From Promethearchaeota archaeon (lineage in GTDB: Archaea > Asgardarchaeota > Lokiarchaeia > Sigyniarchaeales > SOKP01): DNA of 33,934 nt. The position numbers and the translations under genes are program-made. The notes below the pieces were generated by a model. It had not been told where the DNA came from. It saw only the letters and a list, made by a program, of their open reading frames with translations, and did not search any database. The stretch covers positions 1 through 33,934 of the forward strand of contig JAEOTR010000049.1 of the NCBI GenBank assembly GCA_016839705.1. The letters are read 5' to 3'. Below are positions 1 to 8,300 of the stretch, piece by piece (position 1 is the first letter of the stretch; the number at the start of each line of letters is the position of its first letter).

Positions 1-2
1 CA

Positions 3-353
3 ATGGGTTTTAACAGAGCTGATTATTTAAAAGCAAGAATTGCTCTGGGGGCAAAACTGCTAATCGTAGAAAATGAAGGCTATGCTCTCCTATCCAATGT
101 TTTGTCTAAGATTAGATTAGGACCTTTAATCGCAAAAAATTATGATACAGCACTTCAAATTATTAAGAAAAGCATCAATTTAGGTGTCGATAATTTGATT
201 ATACCATATCATCCTCAGCAACAGAATCTCATGTCAACCATAGCACCTTTAACTGAAAATATAGGGGATCCAAACCTCAAAATGATTTATGGGGAAGATC
301 TCCAAGAAAAATTAACTTACTTGTACTCTATTGGAACCTATGCTAAGGGTTAG
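3..353 (+). CDS. C-terminal part of an unidentified protein, probably cut by the window edge
   Basis: An open frame of 116 codons begins at the first bases of the window and ends at TAG 351-353. The ATG at position 3 is probably internal, because no upstream sequence is available to show a leader and the protein starts in the middle of what looks like a folded alpha/beta domain (residues 1-30 alternate helix- and strand-like stretches). I do not recognise the family. No metal-binding or nucleotide-binding motif is visible. It is followed by about 130 bases of AT-rich spacer and then by a convergent gene. The coding call rests on codon-like composition and the absence of stops. Confidence 0.55.
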   Translation: MGFNRADYLKARIALGAKLLIVENEGYALLSNVLSKIRLGPLIAKNYDTALQIIKKSINLGVDNLIIPYHPQQQNLMSTIAPLTENIGDPNLKMIYGEDLQEKLTYLYSIGTYAKG

Positions 354-484
354 AGTTAGAATTCGCTTTAATCATTTAGAGGAAAGTTTTTCATTAAGTT
401 ATTATGTTGTTGATATAATTAACTACGTTATATATAAGCTTCTAAAGTAAATTGATTAACAAAAAATGGAGAAAATGTCTTATT

Positions 485-1675
485 TTATATCTCTTTTAGA
501 GCATTATGTATCCTTTCAAGAGCTTTCTTTAGAGTAATTAGTGGACACGCAATATTTATTCGTTGAAAACCTTCTCCACCACTCCCAAACATAGAACCAT
601 CATCTAAAGCAACTTTTGCTTTTTGCTGTAAAAAATTTTTCAATTTATCTATCTCGATCCCCAGTTTTCTAAAATCAAGCCAGACAAGATAAGTAGCCTC
701 GGGTTCAATAACGTCTATTTGGGGGATATTATTATTTAAGAATGATTTTAGAAAATCTAAATTTTGTTTAATATAAATTAAGAGTGAATTTAGCCATGCA
801 TCACATTTCTGATATGCTGTTGTAAATGCGACTAAAGATAAATCATTGGGTAAATATCCAAACTCTTCTGGGATAAAAACACTTTCAATTTGGTTAATAA
901 AGGACTTTCGCAACTTTTTATTTGGAATTATTATAGTAGAGAGTTGAAGACCGGCTAAATTAAATGTTTTACTCAATGATGTGCATGTTATTGAATTCAT
1001 CGCAAAATCATTATTTATTGAGGCAAAATTAGTGTGTCTAAATCCCGGAAGTATTAAATCACAATGAATTTCATCTGTAATAATCATTATCTCATTATTA
1101 ATGCAGATTTCTCCAACATCTATTAATTCCTCTCTCGTCCATACTCTACCTACGGGATTATGAGGACTGCAGAGAATTAGGATTTTTACTCTTTCATCTA
1201 TGATTTTACGTTTGAGATCATCTAAATCCATCTGGTAACGTCCACCTATCCGCTTTAAAGGATTATATAAAATTTGCCTACCATTGTTTTTAATAACGCC
1301 AAAGAATGGGTAATAAACAGGATTTTGTACAATTATTTTATCTCCGGGATTACTGAAAGATTGGATAGCTATATTGATTGCAGGAATCACTCCCGGGGTG
1401 AAAGCTAACCAATTTTTCCTTATTTCCCAATCATAACGCCGTTTAAACCAATCTAACACAGCATCGAAGTAGGTAGAATGGAAATATGAATAACCAAATA
1501 CCCCATGTTTTGCTCGATCGAGTATTGCATCAATGATTGGTTCAGGTACTTTAAAATCCATATCCGCAACCCATAAAGGTAATAAATCTTTATCATAGTA
1601 ATCCCATTTAGCGGATTGAGTCCCAGAACGATCAACAACTTCATCAAAAGACCAATTTTTTTCTTTCACTATCAT
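485..1675 (-). CDS. PatB/MalY-type PLP-dependent aminotransferase (C-S lyase family)
   Basis: This is a fold-type I, class I/II aminotransferase of 396 residues, the usual length for the MalY/PatB group. That group cleaves carbon-sulfur bonds (cystathionine beta-lyase activity) in methionine and sulfur metabolism. Visible landmarks are the N-terminal PLWVADMDF segment near residues 33-41 that typifies PatB/MalY, the SPHNPVGR motif near 170-177, TDEIH near 200-204 with the PLP-pyridine Asp, and SLSKTFN near 233-239, where Lys236 should form the PLP Schiff base. The start ATG at 1675 fits the family's N terminus. The gene is monocistronic, with an AT-rich upstream region and a convergent neighbour downstream. 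The family is clear, but lyase versus aminotransferase activity cannot be decided from sequence. Confidence 0.88.
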   Translation of the reverse strand: MIVKEKNWSFDEVVDRSGTQSAKWDYYDKDLLPLWVADMDFKVPEPIIDAILDRAKHGVFGYSYFHSTYFDAVLDWFKRRYDWEIRKNWLAFTPGVIPAINIAIQSFSNPGDKIIVQNPVYYPFFGVIKNNGRQILYNPLKRIGGRYQMDLDDLKRKIIDERVKILILCSPHNPVGRVWTREELIDVGEICINNEIMIITDEIHCDLILPGFRHTNFASINNDFAMNSITCTSLSKTFNLAGLQLSTIIIPNKKLRKSFINQIESVFIPEEFGYLPNDLSLVAFTTAYQKCDAWLNSLLIYIKQNLDFLKSFLNNNIPQIDVIEPEATYLVWLDFRKLGIEIDKLKNFLQQKAKVALDDGSMFGSGGEGFQRINIACPLITLKKALERIHNALKEI

Positions 1676-1786
1676 GCACGTTTTTTAATTTCTGTTAATT
1701 TATGTAAAAAAGCGATAAAAAAAAGTATTTTCAATTAAGATCTCTTAAAAAACTAAAAAAAAAGAATTAGATAATAAAAACTCATT

Positions 1787-2176
1787 CTATTGTCTTTGTT
1801 GTTGAGTATAGAAGTATAAGAAGGCTACAAAGAATATGATTTGTATCGCAAAATTGAACCATCCTGCAAAACCAGTACCATCAACGAAAACACCTACCAT
1901 TTGGACTATTGCTCCTAGAATGCAAAAAAGCATATCAAAAATTACAAATAATTCCACTTTCTCCCAATCAGTCTCTCTAAAAGCTAAGAATTCTATGAAA
2001 GCTAAACTGAGGAAGATTATACCAATATATCTCCCTGCCGTTGGATCGTAATTAGGCCAACTAAATATAGCGACATACTGTTCGACAAAGAATGTAAAAA
2101 ATATTCCAAATATTAGGAATACTATAAGCTGAACTAGAAATGTATATTTTAATTCTTTTAAAATATCAGGACTCAT
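1787..2176 (-). CDS. Small four-helix membrane protein, unknown function
   Basis: A protein of 129 residues with about four hydrophobic segments (roughly residues 13-31, 47-64, 77-98 and 103-122), separated by short loops and an acidic loop near FRETDWEKVE. It has no signal peptide and no catalytic motif that I recognise. The start at 2176 has a G-rich leader (a reverse-strand AGAGGG-like stretch) a few bases upstream. Its neighbours on the same strand are a TPR protein upstream and the aminotransferase downstream, but the gaps of about 100 bases on either side do not argue strongly for an operon. Confidence 0.75.
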   Translation of the reverse strand: MSPDILKELKYTFLVQLIVFLIFGIFFTFFVEQYVAIFSWPNYDPTAGRYIGIIFLSLAFIEFLAFRETDWEKVELFVIFDMLFCILGAIVQMVGVFVDGTGFAGWFNFAIQIIFFVAFLYFYTQQQRQ

Positions 2177-2277
2177 TTTATTATTCCCTCTTTATGATAA
2201 ATTATTGAAAAATTACAGAAAGGTATGTTGAATGGAATATAAATATTATTACTAATAGAATTATTATTACAGGAACT

Positions 2278-3999
2278 TCATTTACTGGTTAACTCTTTAA
2301 ATTCTTTTAACTCTTTAATGTTATCAAATCTATCATCTGATAAAACTCTTTCAATATAATTTTTATCAATCTCAAATACTATTCTTAATAAATCTAAAGC
2401 TTTGGTATGGTTATTTCTAAGTGATTCAAGACACGCGATGTTATACAAAATCTCACTATTTGCAGGATCTTTTTTGAATGCTTTATTTAGATAATATTCA
2501 GCTTTTTCAAGATTTCTTAAATTTAAAAATATGCTACCAAGGTTGTTTTGAACATCAGCAACGGTGGGGGAATACGTTTTAGGATCTTCTTTTGCATACA
2601 TTTTAAAGATTTTTAAAGCATCAATGTAATATTGTTTTGCTTGTTCGAAGTGTTGTAATCTGGAGTTTATTGTTCCAAGAGAGTTTTGTATAAGAGCGAC
2701 ATTGTATAAGTATACTTCTGGATTTTCTTCTGCTAATTGTTTAGCAATATTTAAGGCTTCATTGAATATTGGTTCTGCGTCTTCAAATTTATTTAAAGTA
2801 GCATATAAATCCCCAAGATCTAATAGGGTGAGCACTAACTCGGGTAAAACTTGATTGGGATAATGTTCCGCTATTTTTCTTTTAATTTTTAATGCCTTTA
2901 GATGCATCCGCTCCGCATCTTCAAATTTCCTTAATTCACTATAAACGAGCCCAAGATTACTCTGAGTCTTAGCAATGTCGATTAAATACATATCATAAGA
3001 TACTTTTGCTAATTTTTTGTAACTATCTATAGAATCAATGGAACCATCCTGAATATCCTCCAATAGGTCTAAATCAATGCCTACGTTTCCAAATTCACTT
3101 GTAATTGAGGGCTCCTCAGGGAGATATATATCATAATATTTTTTTAATAACTCATTATATACCTTTAAATCGTCTAGGTATGAATTTTCTAGACTGCTAA
3201 GCTCTTCTGAGTGAAAATCAGGTGAATGTACATTATTATATCGTCGTTTTAATTCTTTGTATGAACTTAATGCATCAGTGTATATTTTTTCTGCTTCTTC
3301 AAACCGTTTTAAGTCAATATATAAAGTTCCGAGGTTTTTTTGTGTGGCAGCGACATAGGGTAAATAGATTCTATAATATTTTTTCGCCAAATTATTGTAA
3401 AGATCTAAAGCATTAAGATAGACTCTCTCTGCATCCTCAGAATTCCCTATGATAGATAGAATATTACCAACCACGATAAGAATCGGCGCTTTATATTCAT
3501 CTTCAAGTATAAGTAATTCTTGCGCAACGTCAATTAATCTTTTATGATCGTAGTTAAATTGTTGTATTTTATTGGCCACTATTAGAAATTCATTTACTAA
3601 CTCCTCAGAAGGACTTAATTTTGCCCTATGTAATAGAATTTCAATTTCGTCCTTTAGATCACCTCGAAATATCTTACCCTTTTTTTCATAATATTGTAGG
3701 GCTTTTTTATGGGACTTTTCATCACCTAGGGAATTTAAAACATCTTGAATCTCTTGAAATGAGAATTCATATGTCTCTTCTTTACTCTTTTTCTTCTTGA
3801 TTATTCCTGTACCCAACAATTCATTAATAGAATTCTCCACATTTGAAAATTTACAGCATGTTTCAATAGATTTTTTATTAATATTAGTATCTATATTTGT
3901 ATTTATAACACTTAATATTTTGAGCAATTCTAATGCTTCTGGATTCGATGAAAGAATTTCTTTTATAATTTGCATATAAAAATTATATATTTCACCCAA
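2278..3999 (-). CDS. TPR-repeat protein, probably 5'-truncated
   Basis: 573 residues. After an N-terminal helical, winged-helix-like region (about 1-90), the rest is built of tetratricopeptide repeats of the long TPR_12/kinesin-light-chain type. Repeated LG-x-(I/L)-Y-x-(E/D)-L-x-(K/R)-(F/Y)-E-x-A-E units are visible at about 170-260 and 340-540, and the C terminus has a degenerate NIACLESLRNN unit. TPR arrays bind partner proteins. The only available start is a TTG at 3999 without a Shine-Dalgarno sequence, and the frame stays open upstream to a stop at 4141-4143 with protein-like sequence. In related archaeal proteins, by recollection, such a region follows an NTPase (NB-ARC/STAND-like) domain. 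This copy therefore looks as if it lost its N-terminal domain, or it starts at a non-standard codon. Confidence 0.75.
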   Translation of the reverse strand: MGEIYNFYMQIIKEILSSNPEALELLKILSVINTNIDTNINKKSIETCCKFSNVENSINELLGTGIIKKKKSKEETYEFSFQEIQDVLNSLGDEKSHKKALQYYEKKGKIFRGDLKDEIEILLHRAKLSPSEELVNEFLIVANKIQQFNYDHKRLIDVAQELLILEDEYKAPILIVVGNILSIIGNSEDAERVYLNALDLYNNLAKKYYRIYLPYVAATQKNLGTLYIDLKRFEEAEKIYTDALSSYKELKRRYNNVHSPDFHSEELSSLENSYLDDLKVYNELLKKYYDIYLPEEPSITSEFGNVGIDLDLLEDIQDGSIDSIDSYKKLAKVSYDMYLIDIAKTQSNLGLVYSELRKFEDAERMHLKALKIKRKIAEHYPNQVLPELVLTLLDLGDLYATLNKFEDAEPIFNEALNIAKQLAEENPEVYLYNVALIQNSLGTINSRLQHFEQAKQYYIDALKIFKMYAKEDPKTYSPTVADVQNNLGSIFLNLRNLEKAEYYLNKAFKKDPANSEILYNIACLESLRNNHTKALDLLRIVFEIDKNYIERVLSDDRFDNIKELKEFKELTSK

Positions 4000-4140
4000 C
4001 TCACTTTTGAGACTAAAAACTTCTAATTTATCAAAATTAATTCTTCTGTAATTTTTTTTTATTATCTTTTCTAACGCTATATGCCCCTCAGGGAGTTGTT
4101 TAACGATTTCTATTACTTTATTTGGATACCTTATTTTAAA
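4000..4140 (-). pseudogene. In-frame coding-like remnant upstream of the TPR gene
   Basis: The 47 codons directly before the TTG at 3999 are open and read like protein, for example YPNKVIEIVKQLPEG followed by HIALEKIIKKNYRR. They join smoothly to the annotated N terminus. There is no ATG, GTG or TTG at a plausible place, and a TGA lies at 4141-4143. This is what the tail of a deleted N-terminal domain would look like. The alternative is an intact gene using an unusual start. Confidence 0.5.
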
Positions 4141-4347
4141 TCACTTGATTATCTAATAAGTATAAAGTGAAAAATCAAATTTTTTCTACTTTAATCACAT
4201 GACTCTTTGAATTTATATTTATGATGTCTTTTTTGATATTATAAAAATCCTAACATAAAAATTCCCCCTAATTAAGATGATTGAGGACTTCACGATTGTA
4301 TGTCCTTAGTTTTTCATTTTTCAAATCGAACTGGTTAACCACCATGA

Positions 4348-4569
4348 TTTTGCGATGGTCAACTTGCAAACGGATTCTATCGCGAACTCACATATAACTT
4401 AAACATTAATTTATTAACAGAGCCTTTACCCGCTGGAACATATACTATTGAGGTATATTGGAAGTCAACTTTTGATGCAACAGGAATCTCTAACTCATTA
4501 AGTGTTGCACATGCCCCTACATACAACTACACAAGAACTTTATTCGCCCAAGAATTAAGTCCATTCTAA
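4348..4569 (+). pseudogene. C-terminal remnant of a beta-sandwich-like protein
   Basis: An open stretch of 73 codons with no good start codon ends at TAA 4567-4569. It contains segments such as LPAGTYTIEVYWKS and SLSVAHAPTYNY, with the alternating polar/hydrophobic pattern of a beta-sandwich domain. A stop at 4345-4347 closes the frame on the left. Another frame reads open just upstream, which suggests a frameshift. It lies in the spacer between the TPR gene and the SagB-type gene and is best read as a decayed gene end. The parent family is not recognised. Confidence 0.45.
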
Positions 4570-4678
4570 TTTTTGAAATCTTTCTCTTTTTTTTTAATGT
4601 TTGTAGTCTTTTTCCCTATTTTAAGATTTTTAAATTATTACGTGAAAATTTTTATGTATAATATTATCTAATTTCAAT

Positions 4679-5419
4679 ATGAGTAATCATTTAGATAATT
4701 ATGGTGATAATTTTCAACAAAAATCTAAATATAATAGAGAAAATTTGCCACAACATCGGTTGGATTGGAAAAATAAACCTGAAGTTTATAAGACCTATCC
4801 AAACGCAATTGAAACGATTAAACTAAAAAATCCTGAATTTGATAAAGATCTATCGTTTTGGAAAGTAGTTCTCAACAGAAAGTCTACTCGAAATTACATA
4901 TATGAACCAATTTCTCAGTTGCAACTTAATCTATTATTATTTGGTATGTCAGGTTTAACTCGGATTTTTCCCCAATTTGCATTCAGGACCGTACCTTCTG
5001 CAGGAGGATTATACCCTATTGAAATATACCCAATAATAAATAATGTTGAAGATATTGATCAGGGAATATACCATTATAATGTACCAGACCATAGCCTTGA
5101 ATTATTAAAGGGAGGAGATTCTCGAAATAATATAGCAAAAGGGTGTTTAGATCAAAAAATTGCCTACAACTCAGCAGTCAGTTTTGTATGGACAGCGGTA
5201 ATAGAGCGTTCTAAATGGAAGTATCTCCAAAGATGCTATAGATATATTTATTTAGATGCGGGACATATTGGTCAAAATTTCTATTTAATTGCGGAAGCAT
5301 TAGATTTGGGCGCATGTACTATTGGAGCGATATACGATGATGAAATAAATGAAATATTAGGCATTGATGGGATTAATGAAACAACATTGTATGTCGGTGT
5401 TGTAGGGAAGATACGTTAG
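4679..5419 (+). CDS. SagB-type nitroreductase-fold dehydrogenase
   Basis: 246 residues of the FMN-dependent nitroreductase superfamily, SagB-type branch. The NRKSTRNY motif (about 66-73) supplies FMN-phosphate contacts. PSAGGLYPIEIYP (about 108-120) is the diagnostic SagB-type segment, and LDAGHIGQNFYLIAEAL followed by GACTIGAIYDDEI forms the C-terminal FMN half. SagB proteins oxidise azolines to azoles in some RiPP pathways, but many archaeal members stand alone. No YcaO cyclodehydratase is present nearby, so a role in peptide modification is not supported. The start ATG at 4679 lies just after an AT-rich promoter-like stretch, with no clear Shine-Dalgarno sequence, suggesting a leaderless transcript. 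Confidence 0.85.
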   Translation: MSNHLDNYGDNFQQKSKYNRENLPQHRLDWKNKPEVYKTYPNAIETIKLKNPEFDKDLSFWKVVLNRKSTRNYIYEPISQLQLNLLLFGMSGLTRIFPQFAFRTVPSAGGLYPIEIYPIINNVEDIDQGIYHYNVPDHSLELLKGGDSRNNIAKGCLDQKIAYNSAVSFVWTAVIERSKWKYLQRCYRYIYLDAGHIGQNFYLIAEALDLGACTIGAIYDDEINEILGIDGINETTLYVGVVGKIR

Positions 5420-5450
5420 TTTGAAAAAAGGGATAAAATAGGAATTAAGT

Positions 5451-5885
5451 TTATAATTTCTCTCGTTTTATTAACTGAACTAGAATAATATCAAAGATCA
5501 GTAAAAATGGGATGGGCCAGATGATTACGATTAAATTGTCCCCATGAGAATTGAGAATAAACGTGGCAGGTATGGATATTATTAACGGAATTAACTCACT
5601 AATGACACCCACGGAAATAAAGCGGATTTCATTGAATTTCCCCTTGAAGAACAGAATTACTTCAATTAGGAAGAAAATCCTGAAAAAACAATACATGAAA
5701 TGATACTGAAATGCGCTAAAAAATCTAATTGAATACCATGCGGGTGTAAGAGGTACTTCCCACACCATTGAAAGAATACTATTAGGGCCAGGGCCTAGAT
5801 CCATTTGATAACCAAAAGGTATAATAAAAACTACCAGGATCGATAAAATCCCTACAATTATTATTTTTAAACGCTGATTGCTCAT
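5451..5885 (-). CDS. Small polytopic membrane protein, unknown
   Basis: 144 residues with about four transmembrane helices (roughly 7-25, 58-80, 88-110 and 118-138). The first loop is extracellular-like and rich in Pro and Gly. No family was recognised. It ends 31 bases from the convergent SagB-type gene and starts 43 bases after the end of the acetolactate-synthase-like remnant on the same strand. It may therefore once have been co-transcribed with that gene. The start ATG at 5885 is preceded by an AGAAGAAT-like leader on the minus strand. Confidence 0.7.
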   Translation of the reverse strand: MSNQRLKIIIVGILSILVVFIIPFGYQMDLGPGPNSILSMVWEVPLTPAWYSIRFFSAFQYHFMYCFFRIFFLIEVILFFKGKFNEIRFISVGVISELIPLIISIPATFILNSHGDNLIVIIWPIPFLLIFDIILVQLIKREKL

Positions 5886-5928
5886 ATTAATTCTTCTAAA
5901 GATTAATGACTTAAATTATTAATGAATA

Positions 5929-6444
5929 TCATCTAATTTTTACATCAATGACTGCCGGTTTACCTGAATTTTTAGCACGCTCAAGAGCATTTTTAATTTC
6001 ATTGGGATCAGAAACCGATTCACCATAACACCCAAAAGCTTTAGCAAGTTTACCATGATCAAATTCAGGGAGGTCTACATCAATAGTACGATTTTTAAAG
6101 ATAGATTGCTGACCTGTTTTGATCATTCCATATGCACTATTATTTGCTACCACATAAATTAGATTATTTAACCCCAAACGTACTGCAGTTTCTAATTCTT
6201 GTATATTTATCATGAAAAAACTATCCCCCGATATTGAAACTACTTGTTTATCTGGTTTTGCCAGTTTAGCACCAATACCATATGGTATTGAAGTCCCCAA
6301 GTGTCCCATACAGATTGAATGAAGTGTTGATAAAGGTTTTCTATTGTACAAATGGAGTAGAGCATGAGTGGTATAAACGATATTCCCACCATCGATTACT
6401 AGTATTGTATCTTCATCAATAAAATCTAATACTTCTTTTACCAT
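5929..6444 (-). pseudogene. C-terminal fragment of the same acetolactate synthase-like enzyme
   Basis: 171 codons match the ThDP-diphosphate-binding (TPP_enzyme_C) domain. ILVIDGGN, GHLGTSIPYGIGAKLA, and a SGDSFFMINIQELETA stretch ending in ANNSAYGM correspond to the GDG...NN cofactor motif, with Ser in place of the second Gly. Sequence in frame just before the ATG (PIDPFR) continues the family alignment, so this start is an accident of the deletion. Relative to a normal enzyme of about 550 residues, roughly 200 residues including the whole middle domain are missing, and the two halves are in different frames. A functional two-subunit arrangement is possible but unlikely, because the family needs the middle domain for its fold. 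Confidence 0.85.
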
Positions 6445-6947
6445 CCTGAATGGATCAATTGGCCTGTAGCCTCTCGAAAAGCTTTACGAACCGCATCAGC
6501 AATATCTTCTATCTTGCGGACACTTTTTTGGTATTTAGTTATTGGTTTAAACATTGTGATTTGATCTATTCCTCCTTGTAGTGAGAATTTATTAGCCTCT
6601 TGAGTTTTAACCTGTGCTACAATAGTAATCAGAGGAATATTATCACCCCACGCAGCTGCTACACCCGGTACTAGGTGTGTTGCACCAGGTCCCACCGTTC
6701 CCATACACACTCCAGGAGTATTGGTTACTCTTGCCCACGCATCCGCTGCATGTGCCGCAGCTTGCTCATGTCGAAACATAACAGTATCAATCCCTTTCTC
6801 ACGACCCCATCTGTAAACGGCATCATAAACCGTTAAGAGTTGACCACCAATTATCCCAAATATTTTTGTAACAGATTCTTCGAGGAGGCATTTTATTAAG
6901 ACATCCCCGCCCCTAATTATTTTCTTCTGCTCTTCCACATTTTTCAC
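6438..6947 (-). pseudogene. N-terminal fragment of an acetolactate synthase-like ThDP enzyme
   Basis: 169 codons match the pyrimidine-binding (TPP_enzyme_N) domain of the acetolactate synthase/glyoxylate carboligase family. FGIIGGQLLTVYDA leads in, and the HEQAAAHAADAWAR segment carries the conserved Glu that activates thiamine diphosphate. VCMGTVGPGATHLVPGVAAAW is followed by a typical Gln-containing loop. The frame then runs into REATG, where the family normally enters the middle domain, and ends in seven unrelated residues and a stop. The local base composition is far more GC-rich than the neighbouring genes (57% in 6661-6720 by hand count). This fragment and the next together are one broken gene. 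Confidence 0.85.
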
Positions 6948-7120
6948 TTTTAAATAAATACTCTTATGATACTTGTTAAAACTTAACTTTTTACTTATAA
7001 TTAATTAATAACAAATTTAATTACATGAGACAATTTGAGAATTGACAAGATATAGTCGGTTAAACTATTTCCTTATGAATCATATATTGATACATTAAAA
7101 AGTGTTGAAAGAAATAATGT

Positions 7121-7146
7121 CCTCCTAGTATTAGATTACTAGGAGG
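7121..7146 (-). terminator. Perfect 9-bp stem-loop downstream of the micro-gene cluster
   Basis: CCTCCTAGT (7121-7129) pairs perfectly with ACTAGGAGG (7138-7146) around an 8-base loop. It lies past the end of the minus-strand small genes (last stop at 7213) and before the acetolactate-synthase-like remnant, so a terminator or 3'-end processing signal is plausible. No long T tract follows on the minus strand, and one arm contains an anti-Shine-Dalgarno-like AGGAGG. Another regulatory role is therefore possible. Confidence 0.4.
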
Positions 7147-7212
7147 TTTATTTCTATATTATGGAAATGAAAAATAATCATGAAAAAAATATAAAATTAA
7201 AAAGAATATTTA

Positions 7213-7296
7213 TTAAAGGTCTTTTAGACCAAATTTATATTTAGTTGGATGATACATATAATCTCCAAGTGTATTTTCCCTTTTTTTATTCGACAT
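7213..7296 (-). CDS. 27-residue micro-protein with a strong Shine-Dalgarno sequence
   Basis: A short frame starting with MSNKKRENTLGDYMYHPTKY and ending in GLKDL. On the minus strand an AGGAGG lies about 8 bases before the ATG, the best ribosome-binding site in this part of the window. That is the main reason to believe it is translated. It follows another 27-codon frame by 21 bases. It has no membrane segment and no Cys. Its Tyr, Pro and Lys/Arg content suggests a small basic peptide. The function is unknown. A chance frame cannot be excluded, but the spacing and the Shine-Dalgarno sequence argue against it. Confidence 0.5.
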   Translation of the reverse strand: MSNKKRENTLGDYMYHPTKYKFGLKDL

Positions 7297-7317
7297 TTTA
7301 TTTTCCTCCTATTTTAT

Positions 7318-7401
7318 TTAGCGAATTGAATTTTGAATTATGGGATTATATCCAGGAAACGCTTTTTTCATATTTTTTATTTCTTTTAATTCTTTTCTCA
7401 T
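7318..7401 (-). CDS. 27-residue micro-protein upstream of the 7213 gene
   Basis: A frame of 27 codons beginning MRKELKEIKNMKKAFPGY and ending in NSIR, with an AGAGGT-type ribosome-binding site about 8 bases before the start at 7401. The N-terminal half should form a basic amphipathic helix. The Gly-Tyr-Asn-Pro segment recalls the tail of the next peptide, which has Tyr and Pro but no clear homology. It is the first of a tandem pair with the 7213-7296 gene, and the two look co-transcribed. No function is known. Confidence 0.45.
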   Translation of the reverse strand: MRKELKEIKNMKKAFPGYNPIIQNSIR

Positions 7402-7656
7402 TTTTTTTAACCTCTTAGTTTATTTTTTTTTTACTTAATTTTATAATTATTTTGTTTCCATATATAGTTTTATTACCATAACTTTCTGCGAAGTTCGAAA
7501 CTTGTTAAAAATTTAACAAAAAGAAGTAGAAATAATTTATAACTTTGGTATTCTTAAGGGAAATATATCTTTCCTTGGGGGACTTATCTATTTAGAAGAT
7601 AGATATAAACAATTAATTTTGGGTTTTCCAATCTTAAAAAGATGATTGTATATGAC

Positions 7657-8008
7657 TTAATCCTCTTTTTTATCAAAACAAACTAGAATTGAAGCACTGG
7701 TTACACCATGGTTTTTTATACTCTGCTTGATAGTTTCTGATTTTTCTCTGAATTCTGAGTATTCTTTATATTCTTTTATGAGTTCTAAATTCTTATCAAT
7801 CTCTTCTAGTGTAATATTAATTAAGTCAGGATGTTTTGGATCTTCGAGTTATACCTATCTTACCCTTTTTCTTTAGTACTTCAGTTTTCTCCTTTCTCTT
7901 TAATTCACATAAAGGACAGGAGATAACCTTGTTATCGATTATAATCATTCCTGTTTTACAATTAGGACATTGAGTACGAACCGTAAAATTAAAATCCTCA
8001 AAACTCAT
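7657..8008 (-). pseudogene. Zinc-ribbon protein gene with a probable frameshift
   Basis: The first part (7826-8008) encodes MSFEDFNFTVRTQCPNCKTG and CPLCELKRKEK, a CPxC...CPxC zinc ribbon, then stops soon after GKIGITRR. A second frame continues at once as LEDPKHPDLINITLEEIDKN and runs to a stop at 7657, giving about 60 further residues of coding-like helical sequence with no start of its own. Near 7840-7850 a small indel would join the two. The start at 8008 is preferred over the longer reading from 8092, because GGGTGA precedes it at proper distance and the residues before it look non-coding. It may be a frameshifted gene, a sequencing error or programmed frameshifting. Confidence 0.55.
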
Positions 8009-8050
8009 ACCTTTCACCCTTTCGTTTACAGTTATTTTACAATTGTCTTT

Positions 8051-8071
8051 GGGCGGATTGGAGCCCCGCCC
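8051..8071. other. GC-rich hairpin upstream of the zinc-ribbon gene
   Basis: GGGCGG (8051-8056) and CCGCCC (8066-8071) form a 6-bp all-GC stem with a 9-base loop. It stands out in a region of otherwise very AT-rich DNA. It lies 43 bases before the preferred start of the zinc-ribbon frame, in the 5' leader. It could be an attenuator or leader structure, or a remnant of foreign DNA. Confidence 0.35.
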
Positions 8072-8159
8072 TTGCTCTTTTAGTGAAATCAATAGGGAAA
8101 TGGTGAGTTGATAAAAATTGTGAACGTAAAATGTAAATTAAAAATGAAAAAAAAAATAT

Positions 8160-8228
8160 TTAACGACGTATGTAATACATGTTCTTGATAATAATCAATT
8201 CTTTTCTGGATAATTCCTTATTCTTCAT
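8160..8228 (-). CDS. 22-residue basic micro-protein
   Basis: A frame reading MKNKELSRKELIIIKNMYYI plus two Arg, preceded on the minus strand by AAGGAGG about 7 bases before the ATG, an excellent ribosome-binding site. The peptide has a central hydrophobic Leu-Ile-Ile-Ile patch in a basic context and could form a short amphipathic helix. It sits 72 bases after the 84-residue gene and before the zinc-ribbon gene on the same strand, as part of a run of tiny genes. No function is recognised. Confidence 0.45.
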   Translation of the reverse strand: MKNKELSRKELIIIKNMYYIRR

Positions 8229-8300
8229 TATGTTTACCTCCTTTTTGTTTTTTTTTTATTTTTGTTTTTAGTTATATTTTAAATACTTTTGTTAAATCTT

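Noticed and set aside
4679..5885. A RiPP (azole) pathway around the SagB-type protein
   Set aside because: No YcaO cyclodehydratase, E1-like protein or precursor peptide is seen next to it, so SagB-type homology alone is not enough.
7560..7650. Weak inverted repeats (TATCTAT/ATAGATA and ATCTT/AAGAT) as riboswitch-like structure
   Set aside because: The stems are AT-only and short and occur easily by chance in this composition. No known aptamer core was seen.
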